DNA of 42,469 nt from Bacteroidota bacterium (GCA_003153435.1 PLYR01000134.1:1-42469), one strand, 5' to 3'; counted from the first letter of the stretch, positions 1 to 9,551 are shown. Notes: generated by a model from the letters alone, not told the origin. Numbers and translations: made by a program.

Positions 1-1
1 G

Positions 2-2053
2 CATTGCTGGAGAACAGATAAACCGGTTCTCTATTACCCGCTCGATTCCTGGTTTATCAAGGTCACCGATAGGAAAGACAGAATGGTTGAGCTCAATAAA
101 ACCATTAACTGGAAGCCTGAAGCAACGGGTACAGGACGTTTTGGAAATTGGCTGGAAAACGCGAACGACTGGAACCTAAGTAGATCCCGTTTCTGGGGTA
201 TTCCCCTTCCTATTTGGAGGTCGGAGGCAGGTGAGGAGCTATGCCTTGGATCTGCCGAAGAACTTAAGAATGAAATAGACAAGTCGGTAAAGGCCGGGTT
301 TATGAAAACAAATCCACTGGGTAAATTTCAACCGGGAGATTTTTCTAAAGCAAATTACAACACCTTTGATCTGCACAAGCCTTATGCAGATGATATCATC
401 CTGGTATCACCTTCCGGAAAGAAGATGAGCAGAGAAACGGATCTCATTGATGTATGGTTCGATTCCGGAGCTATGCCCTATGCACAAGTGCATTATCCTT
501 TTGAAAACAAAGAACTGATTGACGGACATAAATACTTCCCGGCAGATTTTATTGCTGAAGGAGTGGACCAAACCCGAGGATGGTTCTATACTTTGCATGC
601 CATTGCAACAATGTGTTTCGACTCGGTGGCTTACAAAAATGTTGTTTCCAACGGACTCGTTCTCGATAAGAACGGAAACAAAATGAGTAAACGTTTGGGA
701 AATGCTGTTGACCCATTTACAACGATTGAGAAATATGGCCCGGATGCTACACGCTGGTATATGATTACGAATGCCTCTCCCTGGGATAATCTGAAATTTG
801 ATTTGGAAGGAATTGGAGAAGTACAACGCAAATTTTTCGGAACGCTTTATAATACCTACTCATTCTTCACACTTTATGCCAATATTGACGGCTTTTCCTG
901 GAAAGAAGCCAATATTCCGGTAAATGAAAGACCTGAAATTGATCGGTGGATCATCTCAGAATTAAACTCCCTGATTAAAAACGTGGATGAAGCATTTGCG
1001 GATTATGAACCCACCAAAGCCGGAAGAGCTTTAGAGTATTTTCTGGATGAACACCTGAGTAACTGGTATGTAAGACTTTGTCGCCGTCGTTTTTGGAAAG
1101 GAGAATATACACAGGACAAAATCGCAGCCTATCAAACCTTGTACACTTGTCTGGAAGTTATGTCCCAGCTTATTTCTCCTATTGCACCATTTTTTGCAGA
1201 CCGCCTGTTCCTGGATCTTAATTCTGTTACGGAAAAGCAGAAGGCAGAGTCGGTACATACCTCTCTGTTCCCTGTTTATGATCCGGCACTCATTGATAAA
1301 GACCTGGAAGTCCGAATGGAACTTGCCCAGAAAATATCTTCAATGCTCCTGAGTATCAGGAAAAAGGAGAATATCCGGGTTCGCCAGCCACTTCAAAAAA
1401 TACAGATTCCGGTTTTGGATGATACATTTCGGAAACGGATTGAAGCTATTCAGGAGTTAATTTTGTCTGAAGTGAATGTAAAGGAGATCGAATTCGTGGA
1501 TGAATCTAAGACCCGGATTGTTAAAAACCTGAAGCTCAATTTCAAGACTCTGGGTAAAAAATGCGGAAAGGATATGAAAGCCGTTCAGGCCTATGCAGCA
1601 GAACATGGCCCTGCTATAATTTCTGGAATTGAGAAGGAGGGAAGGTATCCGGTTATACTCGGGGATGCTAGTTATATGCTTGAAACGGAGGATGTTGAGA
1701 TTATCCCTGTGGATATTCCAGGCTGGAAAGTAGCAAACGATGGTCCTTTGACTGTGGCCCTGGATATTGTCATTTCTCCTCAGTTAAAGGAGGAAGGATT
1801 GGCCCGAGAACTCGTAAATCGCATACAAACGCTCAGAAAAGACCGGGAATTTGACGTAACTGACCGAATTTCGGTCAAAATAAAGTCAAATAACGCCCTG
1901 AACGCCTCTGTTAACAATAATTTACACTACATTTGCTCCGAAACTCTCGCATCTTCCTTAGAGGTGGTAAATGAGCTCAATTCCGAGCAAGCAGTGTTGG
2001 TAGAGGTGGATAGCGAGATTCAGACATTAATAAGCATAGCTAAGTTCAATTAA
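2..2053 (+). CDS. ileS: Isoleucyl-tRNA synthetase, 3' part (5' end outside window)
   Basis: Class I aminoacyl-tRNA synthetase that charges tRNA-Ile in the cytoplasm. The reading frame is open from base 2 (it begins HCWRTDKPVLYYPLDSWF), so the HIGH motif and the first part of the catalytic and editing domains lie upstream of the window. Seen here: the conserved stretch around DWNLSRSRFWGIPLPIW, the metal/aminoacyl segment GVDQTRGWFYTLH, the KMSKR signature encoded at 680-694, then the all-helical anticodon-binding domain (WYVRLCRRRFWKGE) and a C-terminal extension typical of IleRS from this phylum, which has no obvious Cys-rich zinc finger. The gene stops 11 bp before the DksA-like gene, so the two are probably co-transcribed. 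Identity is very secure; only the N-terminus is missing. Confidence 0.98.
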   Translation, partial: HCWRTDKPVLYYPLDSWFIKVTDRKDRMVELNKTINWKPEATGTGRFGNWLENANDWNLSRSRFWGIPLPIWRSEAGEELCLGSAEELKNEIDKSVKAGFMKTNPLGKFQPGDFSKANYNTFDLHKPYADDIILVSPSGKKMSRETDLIDVWFDSGAMPYAQVHYPFENKELIDGHKYFPADFIAEGVDQTRGWFYTLHAIATMCFDSVAYKNVVSNGLVLDKNGNKMSKRLGNAVDPFTTIEKYGPDATRWYMITNASPWDNLKFDLEGIGEVQRKFFGTLYNTYSFFTLYANIDGFSWKEANIPVNERPEIDRWIISELNSLIKNVDEAFADYEPTKAGRALEYFLDEHLSNWYVRLCRRRFWKGEYTQDKIAAYQTLYTCLEVMSQLISPIAPFFADRLFLDLNSVTEKQKAESVHTSLFPVYDPALIDKDLEVRMELAQKISSMLLSIRKKENIRVRQPLQKIQIPVLDDTFRKRIEAIQELILSEVNVKEIEFVDESKTRIVKNLKLNFKTLGKKCGKDMKAVQAYAAEHGPAIISGIEKEGRYPVILGDASYMLETEDVEIIPVDIPGWKVANDGPLTVALDIVISPQLKEEGLARELVNRIQTLRKDREFDVTDRISVKIKSNNALNASVNNNLHYICSETLASSLEVVNELNSEQAVLVEVDSEIQTLISIAKFN

Positions 2054-2064
2054 TCCAATTTCCA

Positions 2065-2832
2065 ATGGCTAAGAAAGCAAATAAAAAATCTGCTAAAGCG
2101 GTAAAAGCACCAGCAAAAAAATCAAAACCAGTGAAAAAGGTAGCCTCTAAAAAGCCTGCAGCAAAAAAAGCTCCAGCCAGTAAGAAGGCTGCTCCAAAAG
2201 CTATTAAGAAGGTATCAGCCAAAAAAGCCTCTCCGAAACCAGTAAAAAAGACAGCTCCGGTTGCGAAAAAGGCAGCTCCCCAAGCTATGCCTGCTAAAAA
2301 AGCCATTGAAATAAAAAAGAATATTATAAATAAAGTACCGGTGAAGATGGATGTACGGGTTGAAAAACCAGCTGAAATCAAAAGAGAAGCAGTTATGCAA
2401 AAACCGATTCTGAAAATGTCCGAAAAATCGAAAAATTCGATTGTTTTGAGTCAGGATCCACGTTCCCGTTATTCTGACAAAGAATTGGTTGAATTTAAAG
2501 ACTTGATCAATAAGAAACTGGAAGAAGCAACACGCGACTATGAGCTTCTGAAAAACACCCTTTCTCATAAAGATGATCATGGTACAGATGATACTTCCCC
2601 TACATTCAAACTTCTGGAAGATGGATCCGATGTACTTTCCAAAGAAGAGACCGCTCATCTGGCATCGCGCCAGGAAAAATACATTCAGAATCTGAAGAAC
2701 GCACTTATCCGGATTGAAAACAAAACATACGGAATTTGCAGAGTAACCGGAAAGCTCATCCCTAAAGAAAGGCTTCGCAGTGTGCCCCATGCAACGTTGA
2801 GCATTGATGCTAAACTGGAACAGAACCGTTAA
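2065..2832 (+). CDS. DksA/TraR-family protein with a long Lys/Ala-rich (histone H1-like) N-terminal tail
   Basis: 255 aa, about twice the length of ordinary DksA/TraR proteins of Bacteroidota. Residues 1 to about 85 are low-complexity, almost only K, A, P, S and V, resembling the basic tails of H1-like or HU-extension proteins. Residues about 140-250 carry the conserved family part: a predicted coiled-coil and the signature YGICRVTGKLIPKERL followed by RSVPHATLSI. Only one of the four zinc-finger cysteines is present, which is normal for the Bacteroidota branch. DksA proteins bind RNA polymerase through the secondary channel and adjust rRNA and stress transcription. The basic tail suggests additional DNA or RNA binding, which is inference. 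The gene follows ileS by 11 bp and is closed by a strong terminator at 2862-2893. Confidence 0.87.
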   Translation: MAKKANKKSAKAVKAPAKKSKPVKKVASKKPAAKKAPASKKAAPKAIKKVSAKKASPKPVKKTAPVAKKAAPQAMPAKKAIEIKKNIINKVPVKMDVRVEKPAEIKREAVMQKPILKMSEKSKNSIVLSQDPRSRYSDKELVEFKDLINKKLEEATRDYELLKNTLSHKDDHGTDDTSPTFKLLEDGSDVLSKEETAHLASRQEKYIQNLKNALIRIENKTYGICRVTGKLIPKERLRSVPHATLSIDAKLEQNR

Positions 2833-2861
2833 TTCTTCTGTTGACCACACATAACTATTTG

Positions 2862-2893
2862 CAGCAGCCCCCTCGAAGGGCTGCTGTTTTTTT
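2862..2893 (+). terminator. Rho-independent terminator after the DksA-like gene
   Basis: A 9-bp perfect stem, CAGCAGCCC at 2862-2870 pairing with GGGCTGCTG at 2878-2886, a 7-nt loop, then a run of seven T. It should end the ileS/dksA-like transcript 30 bp after the stop codon. Confidence 0.93.
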
Positions 2894-2923
2894 AGACAAA
2901 ATTCTTTATTCCTTTCGGTTTCA

Positions 2924-2931
2924 TATCTTTG
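2924..2931 (+). promoter_or_regulatory. Candidate -7 element upstream of lspA
   Basis: TATCTTTG fits the Bacteroidota -7 consensus TAnnTTTG and lies between the terminator and the lspA start, 25 bp before the GTG. No TTTG is seen 19 bp upstream, so the -33 half is weak or absent. The position after a terminator makes a promoter here likely. Confidence 0.5.
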
Positions 2932-2956
2932 TCCCCGCATTTATCCCTGACAATAC

Positions 2957-3673
2957 GTGAGAAAATCCATCTTCATCATTCTTCTGGTTCTACTGGTTGA
3001 TCAATGCATTAAGATATGGATCAAGACCCATATGTTTGAAGGGCAAGAATTTCATCTCGCCGGCAAGTGGGCGATCATTCATTTTGTGGAAAACGAGGGC
3101 ATGGCATTTGGATGGATTTTGCCAGGTGCTTATGGTAAATTATTCCTTAGCCTGTTCCGGATTATAGCTGTTGGTGGATTGTGTTACATTCTCTTCGGAG
3201 TAATCCGTAAAAAGCATGATCTTATTGTCCTCATTGCCATGTCTCTGATTATAGCCGGAGCGGTTGGAAATATTATTGATAGCGCCTTTTATGGTATGCT
3301 GTTCAGTGACAGCAACCCTTATGATGCAAACGTAGCTCAGTTCTTACCTCCGGGTGGAGGATATGCAGGCTTTCTACATGGAAAAGTGGTCGACATGTTT
3401 TACTTTCCTATACTGGAAGGACATTTTCCTTCCTGGTTTCCTTTGTGGGCCAACGAAGAATTTGTTTTTTTCCGTCCAGTATTCAATTTTGCCGATTCTT
3501 CCATTACGGTAGGAGTCCTTATTGTTATCCTTTTTCAGAAAAAATTCTTTGGAAACGAAAAGAAAGCTCAGACAGCTGAAGTTGAGGAAGAAGAGCCTCA
3601 TTCCATTTCTGAAAACACCAAGATGGATGCTATCCTGGAAGAGATTCCGGTAAAGAATAGAGAGGAACAGTAA
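2957..3673 (+). CDS. lspA: Lipoprotein signal peptidase (signal peptidase II)
   Basis: Inner-membrane aspartyl protease that removes the signal peptide of prolipoproteins just before the lipidated Cys. 238 aa, longer than the roughly 160-aa enterobacterial enzyme, as usual for Bacteroidota, with an enlarged loop between the last two membrane helices and a charged C-terminal tail. Visible family marks: VDQCIKIWIK in helix 1, VENEGMAFGW, and the two catalytic aspartates D108 (GNIIDSAFYG) and D180 (FNFADSSITVGV). The start is GTG: the protein begins directly with the first membrane helix and there is no earlier in-frame ATG after the terminator. Several lipoproteins encoded in this window (29633-30118, 30123-30557, 37459-37950) would be its substrates. 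Confidence 0.96.
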   Translation: MRKSIFIILLVLLVDQCIKIWIKTHMFEGQEFHLAGKWAIIHFVENEGMAFGWILPGAYGKLFLSLFRIIAVGGLCYILFGVIRKKHDLIVLIAMSLIIAGAVGNIIDSAFYGMLFSDSNPYDANVAQFLPPGGGYAGFLHGKVVDMFYFPILEGHFPSWFPLWANEEFVFFRPVFNFADSSITVGVLIVILFQKKFFGNEKKAQTAEVEEEEPHSISENTKMDAILEEIPVKNREEQ

Positions 3674-3700
3674 TCCAGCTTGGTCTTAAGCGAATCTCAA

Positions 3701-5770
3701 CTACGGTTTCTTGGGCGTGTTTTGAGCTTTCAGAATGCCAATTACACTTTGATATCCTTTTCCGGCTTCTACCTGATTAGGATCCAACTTCAGCGCATTT
3801 TCAAAGGCAATCTTTGCATTCGGAAAATCACCAGTGGTATAGAACGCCCCTCCCAAATTCGACCACACTTCCGGATTGTTCTGATCAAGTAATGTTGATT
3901 TGGTGATCAGTTCAATAGCTGTTTTCAGATCTTTTTTCCTGGCTGCTTCCACTCCTTTTACCATAAACAGGTAGGCGTATGTTTTCATGAGTGAATTATT
4001 CGGATTCAGCTCATGACCTTTACTCCAATTCGCATAGGCACTGTCCAGCATTCCGAGTTTGTAATATACTACTCCCAGATTGAGATAACCATTCACAAAA
4101 GTAGGGTGAAGTTCTATGGAATGGCGAAGAGGAGAAATGGCCATACGTACGAATTCCATCTCCCTCGGTTTATTCTCTCTCCGGTTGCTGAGGTCGAGAT
4201 ATGCCTTTCCGGCATTGCCGTTAACAAGAACACTATTGGGGGAAATAGACAGATCGTGGGTGAATAGTGAGGCATCATCTTTCCAATCGACATTACGGGA
4301 AATAACCCTTGCACCGCAACTGATAGTTAAAACCGAGCATACCGCAATAAATACAATTTGCCGCGTTTTTGCTTCTTGAATCTTCTCAAGGAGGCGATAC
4401 AAACCATAACCCAGTATAATACAATACGCGAAGGAAGGTGAATAAATCAAACGTTCACCAAGAGTGGTTCCGATTTCCACCATCAGGTTGGAGATGAGGA
4501 AGAGGTGGGCGAGATAAAAAAGAAAGAAAAAACTGAGGATATGTCTTTTGATGACCAGCCACACCGTAAAGGCAACAATACCAAGATGCAGAAAGAGAGA
4601 AAAAATAAAATGCCAGTTAGATGGGGTAATAAAGGGAATCTGGTTATAGGAATAATCTACACAAAGAGTAACCGGATAGATCTCCAGCCAGAGATATTTA
4701 CTTAACACATATATCTTCGTGGCCAGTTTATCAATAGGGGCTCCTGGCGCAATATACTGGTTGTTCAGGAATTCAGTGGCGTGAAAATTAGAGGCGGTAT
4801 TGAGTGGAATAATTTTAAAACGAATAATAAAATAGATGCCCATTACAATAAAGTATGGAATAGATGCCACAATACTCTGCCCCATATTTTTTTTCAGGAT
4901 GATATAGAAGAATGCAGGAAGCAGTGCAAACATGACGACTCCATATTCCTTGGAGAGCATGGCAAGAAACAGGCTGAGCATGCCGAACACCAGATGGAGC
5001 ACCTTCTTTGTCTCCACATACCGGAATGCGAAAACAAGTGTCATCACCGCAAAAAGGAGGGCCATGAGCTCATCTCTGCTTTTTACGTTATCAACAACTT
5101 CGGTATGTAAAGGATGGATTGCGAAAATGAGGGCACAACAAAATGCAAGCTGTGGTTCGGTACGAAAGATCTGTTCCTTCATCAGGTAAAAAACAAAGGC
5201 AATAGTCAGAAGGAAAATAAGGACATTGGTAAGGTGCCTGGCAATAGTTTCGGTGTGAAAAGTGCTTACCTGGGGTCCAAGAACCTTTGCGGTCTGGGTT
5301 TTGCCTTTATCATCGGTGTACTCCACATTCACAAAGAAAATTTCCAGGCTGGTGATTTTGCCCTTGAATGATCTTCCATTATCGTCTTCCACCTCCACGA
5401 CATCTCCGGGGTTCATTCCAAAGAGAGATTGTTCGATGGCGAAGCTGGCCAAAGAAAGCGGGCGGTAACGCCCCCCTTCAAACTGGTCGTTAGCATGATT
5501 CTTCTCGTAAAAAGCGGCCATGGAATGTTTAGCAAAAATCTTCTTCAAACCTTTCGTGCCCTCCATTACATAAGAGTTCTCCTTGATCATAACTCCGTCA
5601 TCCAGAGCATATTCGTTCATAAGAGAATTAGCATAAAAAACAAACCCTATAACCAGCAACAGATAGAGTTGTTTACGGAATGTATCAAAGGCGAACAGTC
5701 CTGTTTGCTTCAGTTCAGCAATCTGGGGGACCTCTTTTTTAAGCTTTTTGTTTTTATCAGCTTTGGCCAT
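3701..5770 (-). CDS. GT-C-type membrane glycosyltransferase-like protein with C-terminal TPRs (TMTC-like)
   Basis: 689 aa multi-spanning membrane protein. After a lysine-rich start and helix 1 (about 35-52) comes the Asp pair ALDDG (57-58) in the first external loop, the usual catalytic/metal signature of GT-C glycosyltransferases. Further TMTC/PMT-like motifs are GRYRPLSLASFAIEQSLFGM, HPLHTEVVDNVKSRDELMAL, SKEYGVVMFALL and GERLIYSPSFAYCIILGY. About ten hydrophobic helices are followed by TPR repeats (about 545-680). Such proteins transfer sugars from lipid carriers to proteins or glycans, but the acceptor cannot be told here. Odd feature: about 50 extra residues (121-169) rich in beta-strand-forming residues sit between FGMNP and HLTNVLI, a junction that is normally continuous. 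Convergent with lspA, 27 bp apart; no clear terminator between them. Confidence 0.8.
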   Translation of the reverse strand: MAKADKNKKLKKEVPQIAELKQTGLFAFDTFRKQLYLLLVIGFVFYANSLMNEYALDDGVMIKENSYVMEGTKGLKKIFAKHSMAAFYEKNHANDQFEGGRYRPLSLASFAIEQSLFGMNPGDVVEVEDDNGRSFKGKITSLEIFFVNVEYTDDKGKTQTAKVLGPQVSTFHTETIARHLTNVLIFLLTIAFVFYLMKEQIFRTEPQLAFCCALIFAIHPLHTEVVDNVKSRDELMALLFAVMTLVFAFRYVETKKVLHLVFGMLSLFLAMLSKEYGVVMFALLPAFFYIILKKNMGQSIVASIPYFIVMGIYFIIRFKIIPLNTASNFHATEFLNNQYIAPGAPIDKLATKIYVLSKYLWLEIYPVTLCVDYSYNQIPFITPSNWHFIFSLFLHLGIVAFTVWLVIKRHILSFFFLFYLAHLFLISNLMVEIGTTLGERLIYSPSFAYCIILGYGLYRLLEKIQEAKTRQIVFIAVCSVLTISCGARVISRNVDWKDDASLFTHDLSISPNSVLVNGNAGKAYLDLSNRRENKPREMEFVRMAISPLRHSIELHPTFVNGYLNLGVVYYKLGMLDSAYANWSKGHELNPNNSLMKTYAYLFMVKGVEAARKKDLKTAIELITKSTLLDQNNPEVWSNLGGAFYTTGDFPNAKIAFENALKLDPNQVEAGKGYQSVIGILKAQNTPKKP

Positions 5771-5820
5771 GAGCCTTTTTAAATAGGAATTATTTATAGA
5801 GTGGTAAACTTACGAATTAT

Positions 5821-5828
5821 TAACTTTG
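5821..5828 (+). promoter_or_regulatory. Candidate -7 element upstream of the large histidine kinase gene
   Basis: TAACTTTG fits TAnnTTTG and lies 18 bp before the GTG start at 5847. There is no TTTG at the expected -33 position, so support is partial. It sits in the 76-bp divergent gap between the GT-C/TPR gene and the kinase gene. Confidence 0.45.
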
Positions 5829-5846
5829 TAATACCTAAATCCAAGC

Positions 5847-8800
5847 GTGAAAAAGCTATTCCTGAATCGTGTTTTTCTTTTTGTTATTGCGATAGCCCTG
5901 CTTGGACTTGCTCAGTTACTGCATTCTCTCAAAAAAGAAGACTCCTCAGAGGATCTTAGAAGGATTGAAAAAGTCTTATACAAAAAAGAGGCCCGAATCA
6001 ATACCGAGTTGTCCTTGCTGGCCCACAAAGCCCTTTACCTTCCTTACAACCAACTTTTTGCCCAACGCCCCGACTATTATAATACGCTCTTCAAGGAAGA
6101 AGGTCTGGCCTTACTCATTTATGATAATGACACCCTCAAGTTCTGGTCGGATAATTCCATTGCAGTAGAAAATTATATGAAAGAAGTCTGTCTGGACGAC
6201 CGTATGGCCAGACTGAAGAACGGCTGGTTTGAGGTAGTAAAACAACCTCTCTCGAGCTCCCGCACAGCCGTTGGTCTGATTCATATCAAAAGTGATTTTC
6301 CTTATCAGAATCACTATCTTGTAAATGCATTCCAAAAGGATTTCAATATTTCTGCAGCTACGCGTCTGCAGGTAAATGATTACAAGCCCCAAACCCCAGT
6401 AGTCAGAAATCTTCATGGAGATTATCTTTTCTCTCTTCATACTCCTCCTGGGCTTTATGCCGAAGACAAAAATATAGGCTGGTTGCAGTTCTTTCTGAAC
6501 CTATCCGGGTTGATATTCTTCGTCCTCTTTATCCGGGAAGAATGTGAAATACTGATACCCAGAATAGGGAAAGCAGGAGCAATTGGTTTATTCTTTGGCT
6601 TGCTCACGGGATTACGTTTTCTTACTATTGTGCTTCACTTCCCCGAATCTTTTTACGATTCAACCCTGTTCAGTCCGAGGTTATATGGTGATGCCCGTTC
6701 TTTATGGCTTCCTTCGCTCGGCGATTTTTTCCTGAATGCAGTCCTGATTTTTTATTTTTCATTTTATATATCCCGCAATTGGAGACCTGCCTTTTCCTCA
6801 TTAAAATTATCCAATAGAGCAATAAAGGTCGTTACTTTTCTGCTCTTCCTTTGCCTCTTATGGCTTTCCTGGCTGATAGATGGGCTCTTTAAGGGTCTTA
6901 TACATAACTCAGAAATAGTGTTCAATGTGAATGAGTTCTTCAGTTTGGACAGCTACTCCATTTTAGGAATAATTACAATCGGATTTTTGCTTTTCGCTTT
7001 CTTCCTGTTTACAGACACAGTGCTTAATTTTTTGGATTCCATTTCCATTCCAGTTTCCAAAATATTCTTTTTCTTTATTCCCGCTGCAGGTATTCATATT
7101 CTCATCTGTCATCTGACTGGGTTGCTGGATCTGGTTGCCATACTCTGGGCGGTACTGCTGATAGGTGTTGTAGCCCTAATCAAGCTTAAATCCCCCCGAT
7201 CTTATTCCTTTTTCGGATCCATAATTCTTGTAATGATCATAAGTATGTATTCTGTTCATACATTTCTAAAACATACCCGTCAGAAGGAAAACGATAACCG
7301 TAAAGTATATGCTGAAAAGCTAGCAACTGAGCAAGACCCAATTGCGGAGCATTTGTACACTGAAATTGAGCCCCAGATACTGGAAGACACCATCCTTCTA
7401 CATTATCTGAGCTCTCCGAAAACATATGATGTTTTTGAAAAACGCCTGATACAACGCTATTTCAGCGGGTACTGGGAAAAATATGATATCAACATCACTT
7501 ATTTTGACAGTGCGTGCAATGCTCTTATAAAGCCTGGTAAACAGAGTCCGGATAATATCTCCTACTTTGATGAACTGATTTCAAAATCGGGACAGGAAAC
7601 TTTTAGTAACAATCTCTATTACCTTCAGAACCTAAGTGGAAAAATAAGCTACCTCGCAAAGGTGCCAATCAAGCGGAGTGAAGACGATCCTGTTCCTGGC
7701 CATCTGATCCTTTCTCTTGAATCGAAATTCATTTCAGAAGAAATAGGCTTTCCTGAACTCCTCCTCGACCGTGATCTGGGCATTACGCAGCAGATCGCTA
7801 ACTATTCCTATGCTAAATACAGGAACGGAAAGTTGATCAACCAATATGGCAAATATCATTACCCGGTTGTAGCAGCAGTATACTCACCTTTTTCCGAGAT
7901 CTTTTCATTTACTGTAATGGATGGATATAACCACCTCATCCACCGGCCAGACGCGAATACGTTGATTTTGATCAGTAAGCAGGATGCCGGACTTCTGGGC
8001 GAAATAACGACATTCTCTTATCTATTTGCATTTTACAGTTTGCTTCTTCTCCTCCTTCTATTTTTCAATCAACTTTTATTTTCAGAATTCAGCATCACAG
8101 CCTTTTCTTTCAAGGCAAGGATCCAATCCATCCTTGTATTTATAGTCCTGGCTTCTCTCACATTGTTCGGGTTTGGAACAGTTTTTTATATCCGACAGCA
8201 ATATGAGGCAAAAAACACGGAGAATATTACGGAGAAGCTTCAGTCTGTGCTAGTGGAGGTAGAGACAAGATTTGAGGTTGATGACCTGGATAAGAACTAC
8301 AAAGATTATGCGTCTTTTATTCTGAAGAAGCTTTCAAACATATTCTTCGCTGATATCAACTTGTATGGAGTCAATGGTAACCTATATGTATCCTCCCGAC
8401 CAGAAGTGTTTGATGGAGGGCTGGTATCGAAGAAGATGAACCCGGAGGCCTATTTCCAGATGGCAGTAAAAAAGAAGTCGGAATTTGTGCATGATGAAAA
8501 CATCGGAAACCTAAATTATCTTTCAGCCTATATCCCATTTAAAAATCGGAGTGGTAAGGAAATTGCATTTTTAAACCTTCCCTATTTTGCAAAGCAGAGT
8601 GAATTGGAGAAGGAGATTTCCACCTTCCTGGTTGCATTGATAAATATTTATGTGCTGCTATTTGCGCTCTCTATAATTGTGGCTATTCTAATCTCTAATT
8701 ATCTTACCCGGCCACTGAAGCTTATTCAGGATAAGATGAGCAGGATGAAGCTGGGAGGCACCAATGAACTTATTGAATGGACGCAGCAGGATGAAATCGG

Positions 8801-9545
8801 GAGTTTAATCAGGGAATACAACCGGATGATTGTTGAGCTCACCAGAAGCGCGGAGCTGCTGGCGAAATCTGAGCGGGAAAGTGCCTGGAGAGAGATGGCC
8901 AAGCAGGTGGCACATGAGATCAAGAACCCGCTTACACCAATGAAATTGAGTATTCAACACCTGCAAAGACTTATTGATGACAAATCACCGGATCTGGAGA
9001 ACAGAATTCGGAAACTTGCGGAGAACCTGATCGGGCAAATTGACACACTTTCCACCATAGCAAGTGAGTTTTCTAGTTTCGCGCAGATGCCTAGGGCAGT
9101 CAGTGAGCGGATAAATCTTGTTCATGTAATTCTTAGTTCCATTGAGTTATTTAAAGAGACTCCAGACCAGGAAATAACTTTCTTAAGTGAAAAAACAGAC
9201 AACTTCTTCGTTCTTGCTGACCGGGAACAACTGATCAGGGTATTTAACAACCTGATAAAAAATGCAATTCAATCTGTTCCCGAAGGGAAAAGGGGGCTTA
9301 TTCAAATTACACTGAAGAGAGAAAAATCCTTCCTGGTGGTTCAGATAAAAGATAATGGCAGTGGTATCAGTGAGGAGGCCATGGATAAGATATTCGTTCC
9401 GAACTTCACAACTAAAACCGGTGGCATGGGCCTTGGTCTTGCTATGGTAAAGAATATCCTGGAAGCATTTGGAGGTAAAATCACCTTCGAAACTGTCAAA
9501 GGCGAAGGGTGTTCGTTTTTTGTCTACCTGCCTGAGCAGGAATAG
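5847..9545 (+). CDS. Very large membrane sensor histidine kinase (NtrY-like)
   Basis: 1232 aa. Order of parts: membrane helix at 5-25; external region about 30-205; a block of helices about 210-480; a second external region about 485-720; helices near 725-785; a third external region about 790-930 (Cache/PAS-like in look); a helix at about 935-957; HAMP about 958-1010; HisKA with the phosphoacceptor H1023 in REMAKQVAHEIKNPLTPMKL; and the ATPase domain with the N box (NNLIKNAIQ), DNGSGI, FTTKTGGMGLGLAMVKNI and a C-terminal FFVYLP. The HEIKNPLTP core is the NtrY type. No receiver or response regulator is adjacent, so it is an orphan kinase with unknown input and partner. The start is GTG at 5847, immediately before a signal-anchor helix. 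It ends 6 bp from the convergent hemB. Confidence 0.93.
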   Translation: MKKLFLNRVFLFVIAIALLGLAQLLHSLKKEDSSEDLRRIEKVLYKKEARINTELSLLAHKALYLPYNQLFAQRPDYYNTLFKEEGLALLIYDNDTLKFWSDNSIAVENYMKEVCLDDRMARLKNGWFEVVKQPLSSSRTAVGLIHIKSDFPYQNHYLVNAFQKDFNISAATRLQVNDYKPQTPVVRNLHGDYLFSLHTPPGLYAEDKNIGWLQFFLNLSGLIFFVLFIREECEILIPRIGKAGAIGLFFGLLTGLRFLTIVLHFPESFYDSTLFSPRLYGDARSLWLPSLGDFFLNAVLIFYFSFYISRNWRPAFSSLKLSNRAIKVVTFLLFLCLLWLSWLIDGLFKGLIHNSEIVFNVNEFFSLDSYSILGIITIGFLLFAFFLFTDTVLNFLDSISIPVSKIFFFFIPAAGIHILICHLTGLLDLVAILWAVLLIGVVALIKLKSPRSYSFFGSIILVMIISMYSVHTFLKHTRQKENDNRKVYAEKLATEQDPIAEHLYTEIEPQILEDTILLHYLSSPKTYDVFEKRLIQRYFSGYWEKYDINITYFDSACNALIKPGKQSPDNISYFDELISKSGQETFSNNLYYLQNLSGKISYLAKVPIKRSEDDPVPGHLILSLESKFISEEIGFPELLLDRDLGITQQIANYSYAKYRNGKLINQYGKYHYPVVAAVYSPFSEIFSFTVMDGYNHLIHRPDANTLILISKQDAGLLGEITTFSYLFAFYSLLLLLLLFFNQLLFSEFSITAFSFKARIQSILVFIVLASLTLFGFGTVFYIRQQYEAKNTENITEKLQSVLVEVETRFEVDDLDKNYKDYASFILKKLSNIFFADINLYGVNGNLYVSSRPEVFDGGLVSKKMNPEAYFQMAVKKKSEFVHDENIGNLNYLSAYIPFKNRSGKEIAFLNLPYFAKQSELEKEISTFLVALINIYVLLFALSIIVAILISNYLTRPLKLIQDKMSRMKLGGTNELIEWTQQDEIGSLIREYNRMIVELTRSAELLAKSERESAWREMAKQVAHEIKNPLTPMKLSIQHLQRLIDDKSPDLENRIRKLAENLIGQIDTLSTIASEFSSFAQMPRAVSERINLVHVILSSIELFKETPDQEITFLSEKTDNFFVLADREQLIRVFNNLIKNAIQSVPEGKRGLIQITLKREKSFLVVQIKDNGSGISEEAMDKIFVPNFTTKTGGMGLGLAMVKNILEAFGGKITFETVKGEGCSFFVYLPEQE

Positions 9546-9551
9546 AGTGGA

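Noticed and set aside
2215-2940. A 241-codon minus-strand frame over the DksA-like gene
   Set aside because: It crosses the terminator and is antisense to a conserved gene; its translation is rich in Phe and Cys, as expected for the complement of a Lys-rich gene.
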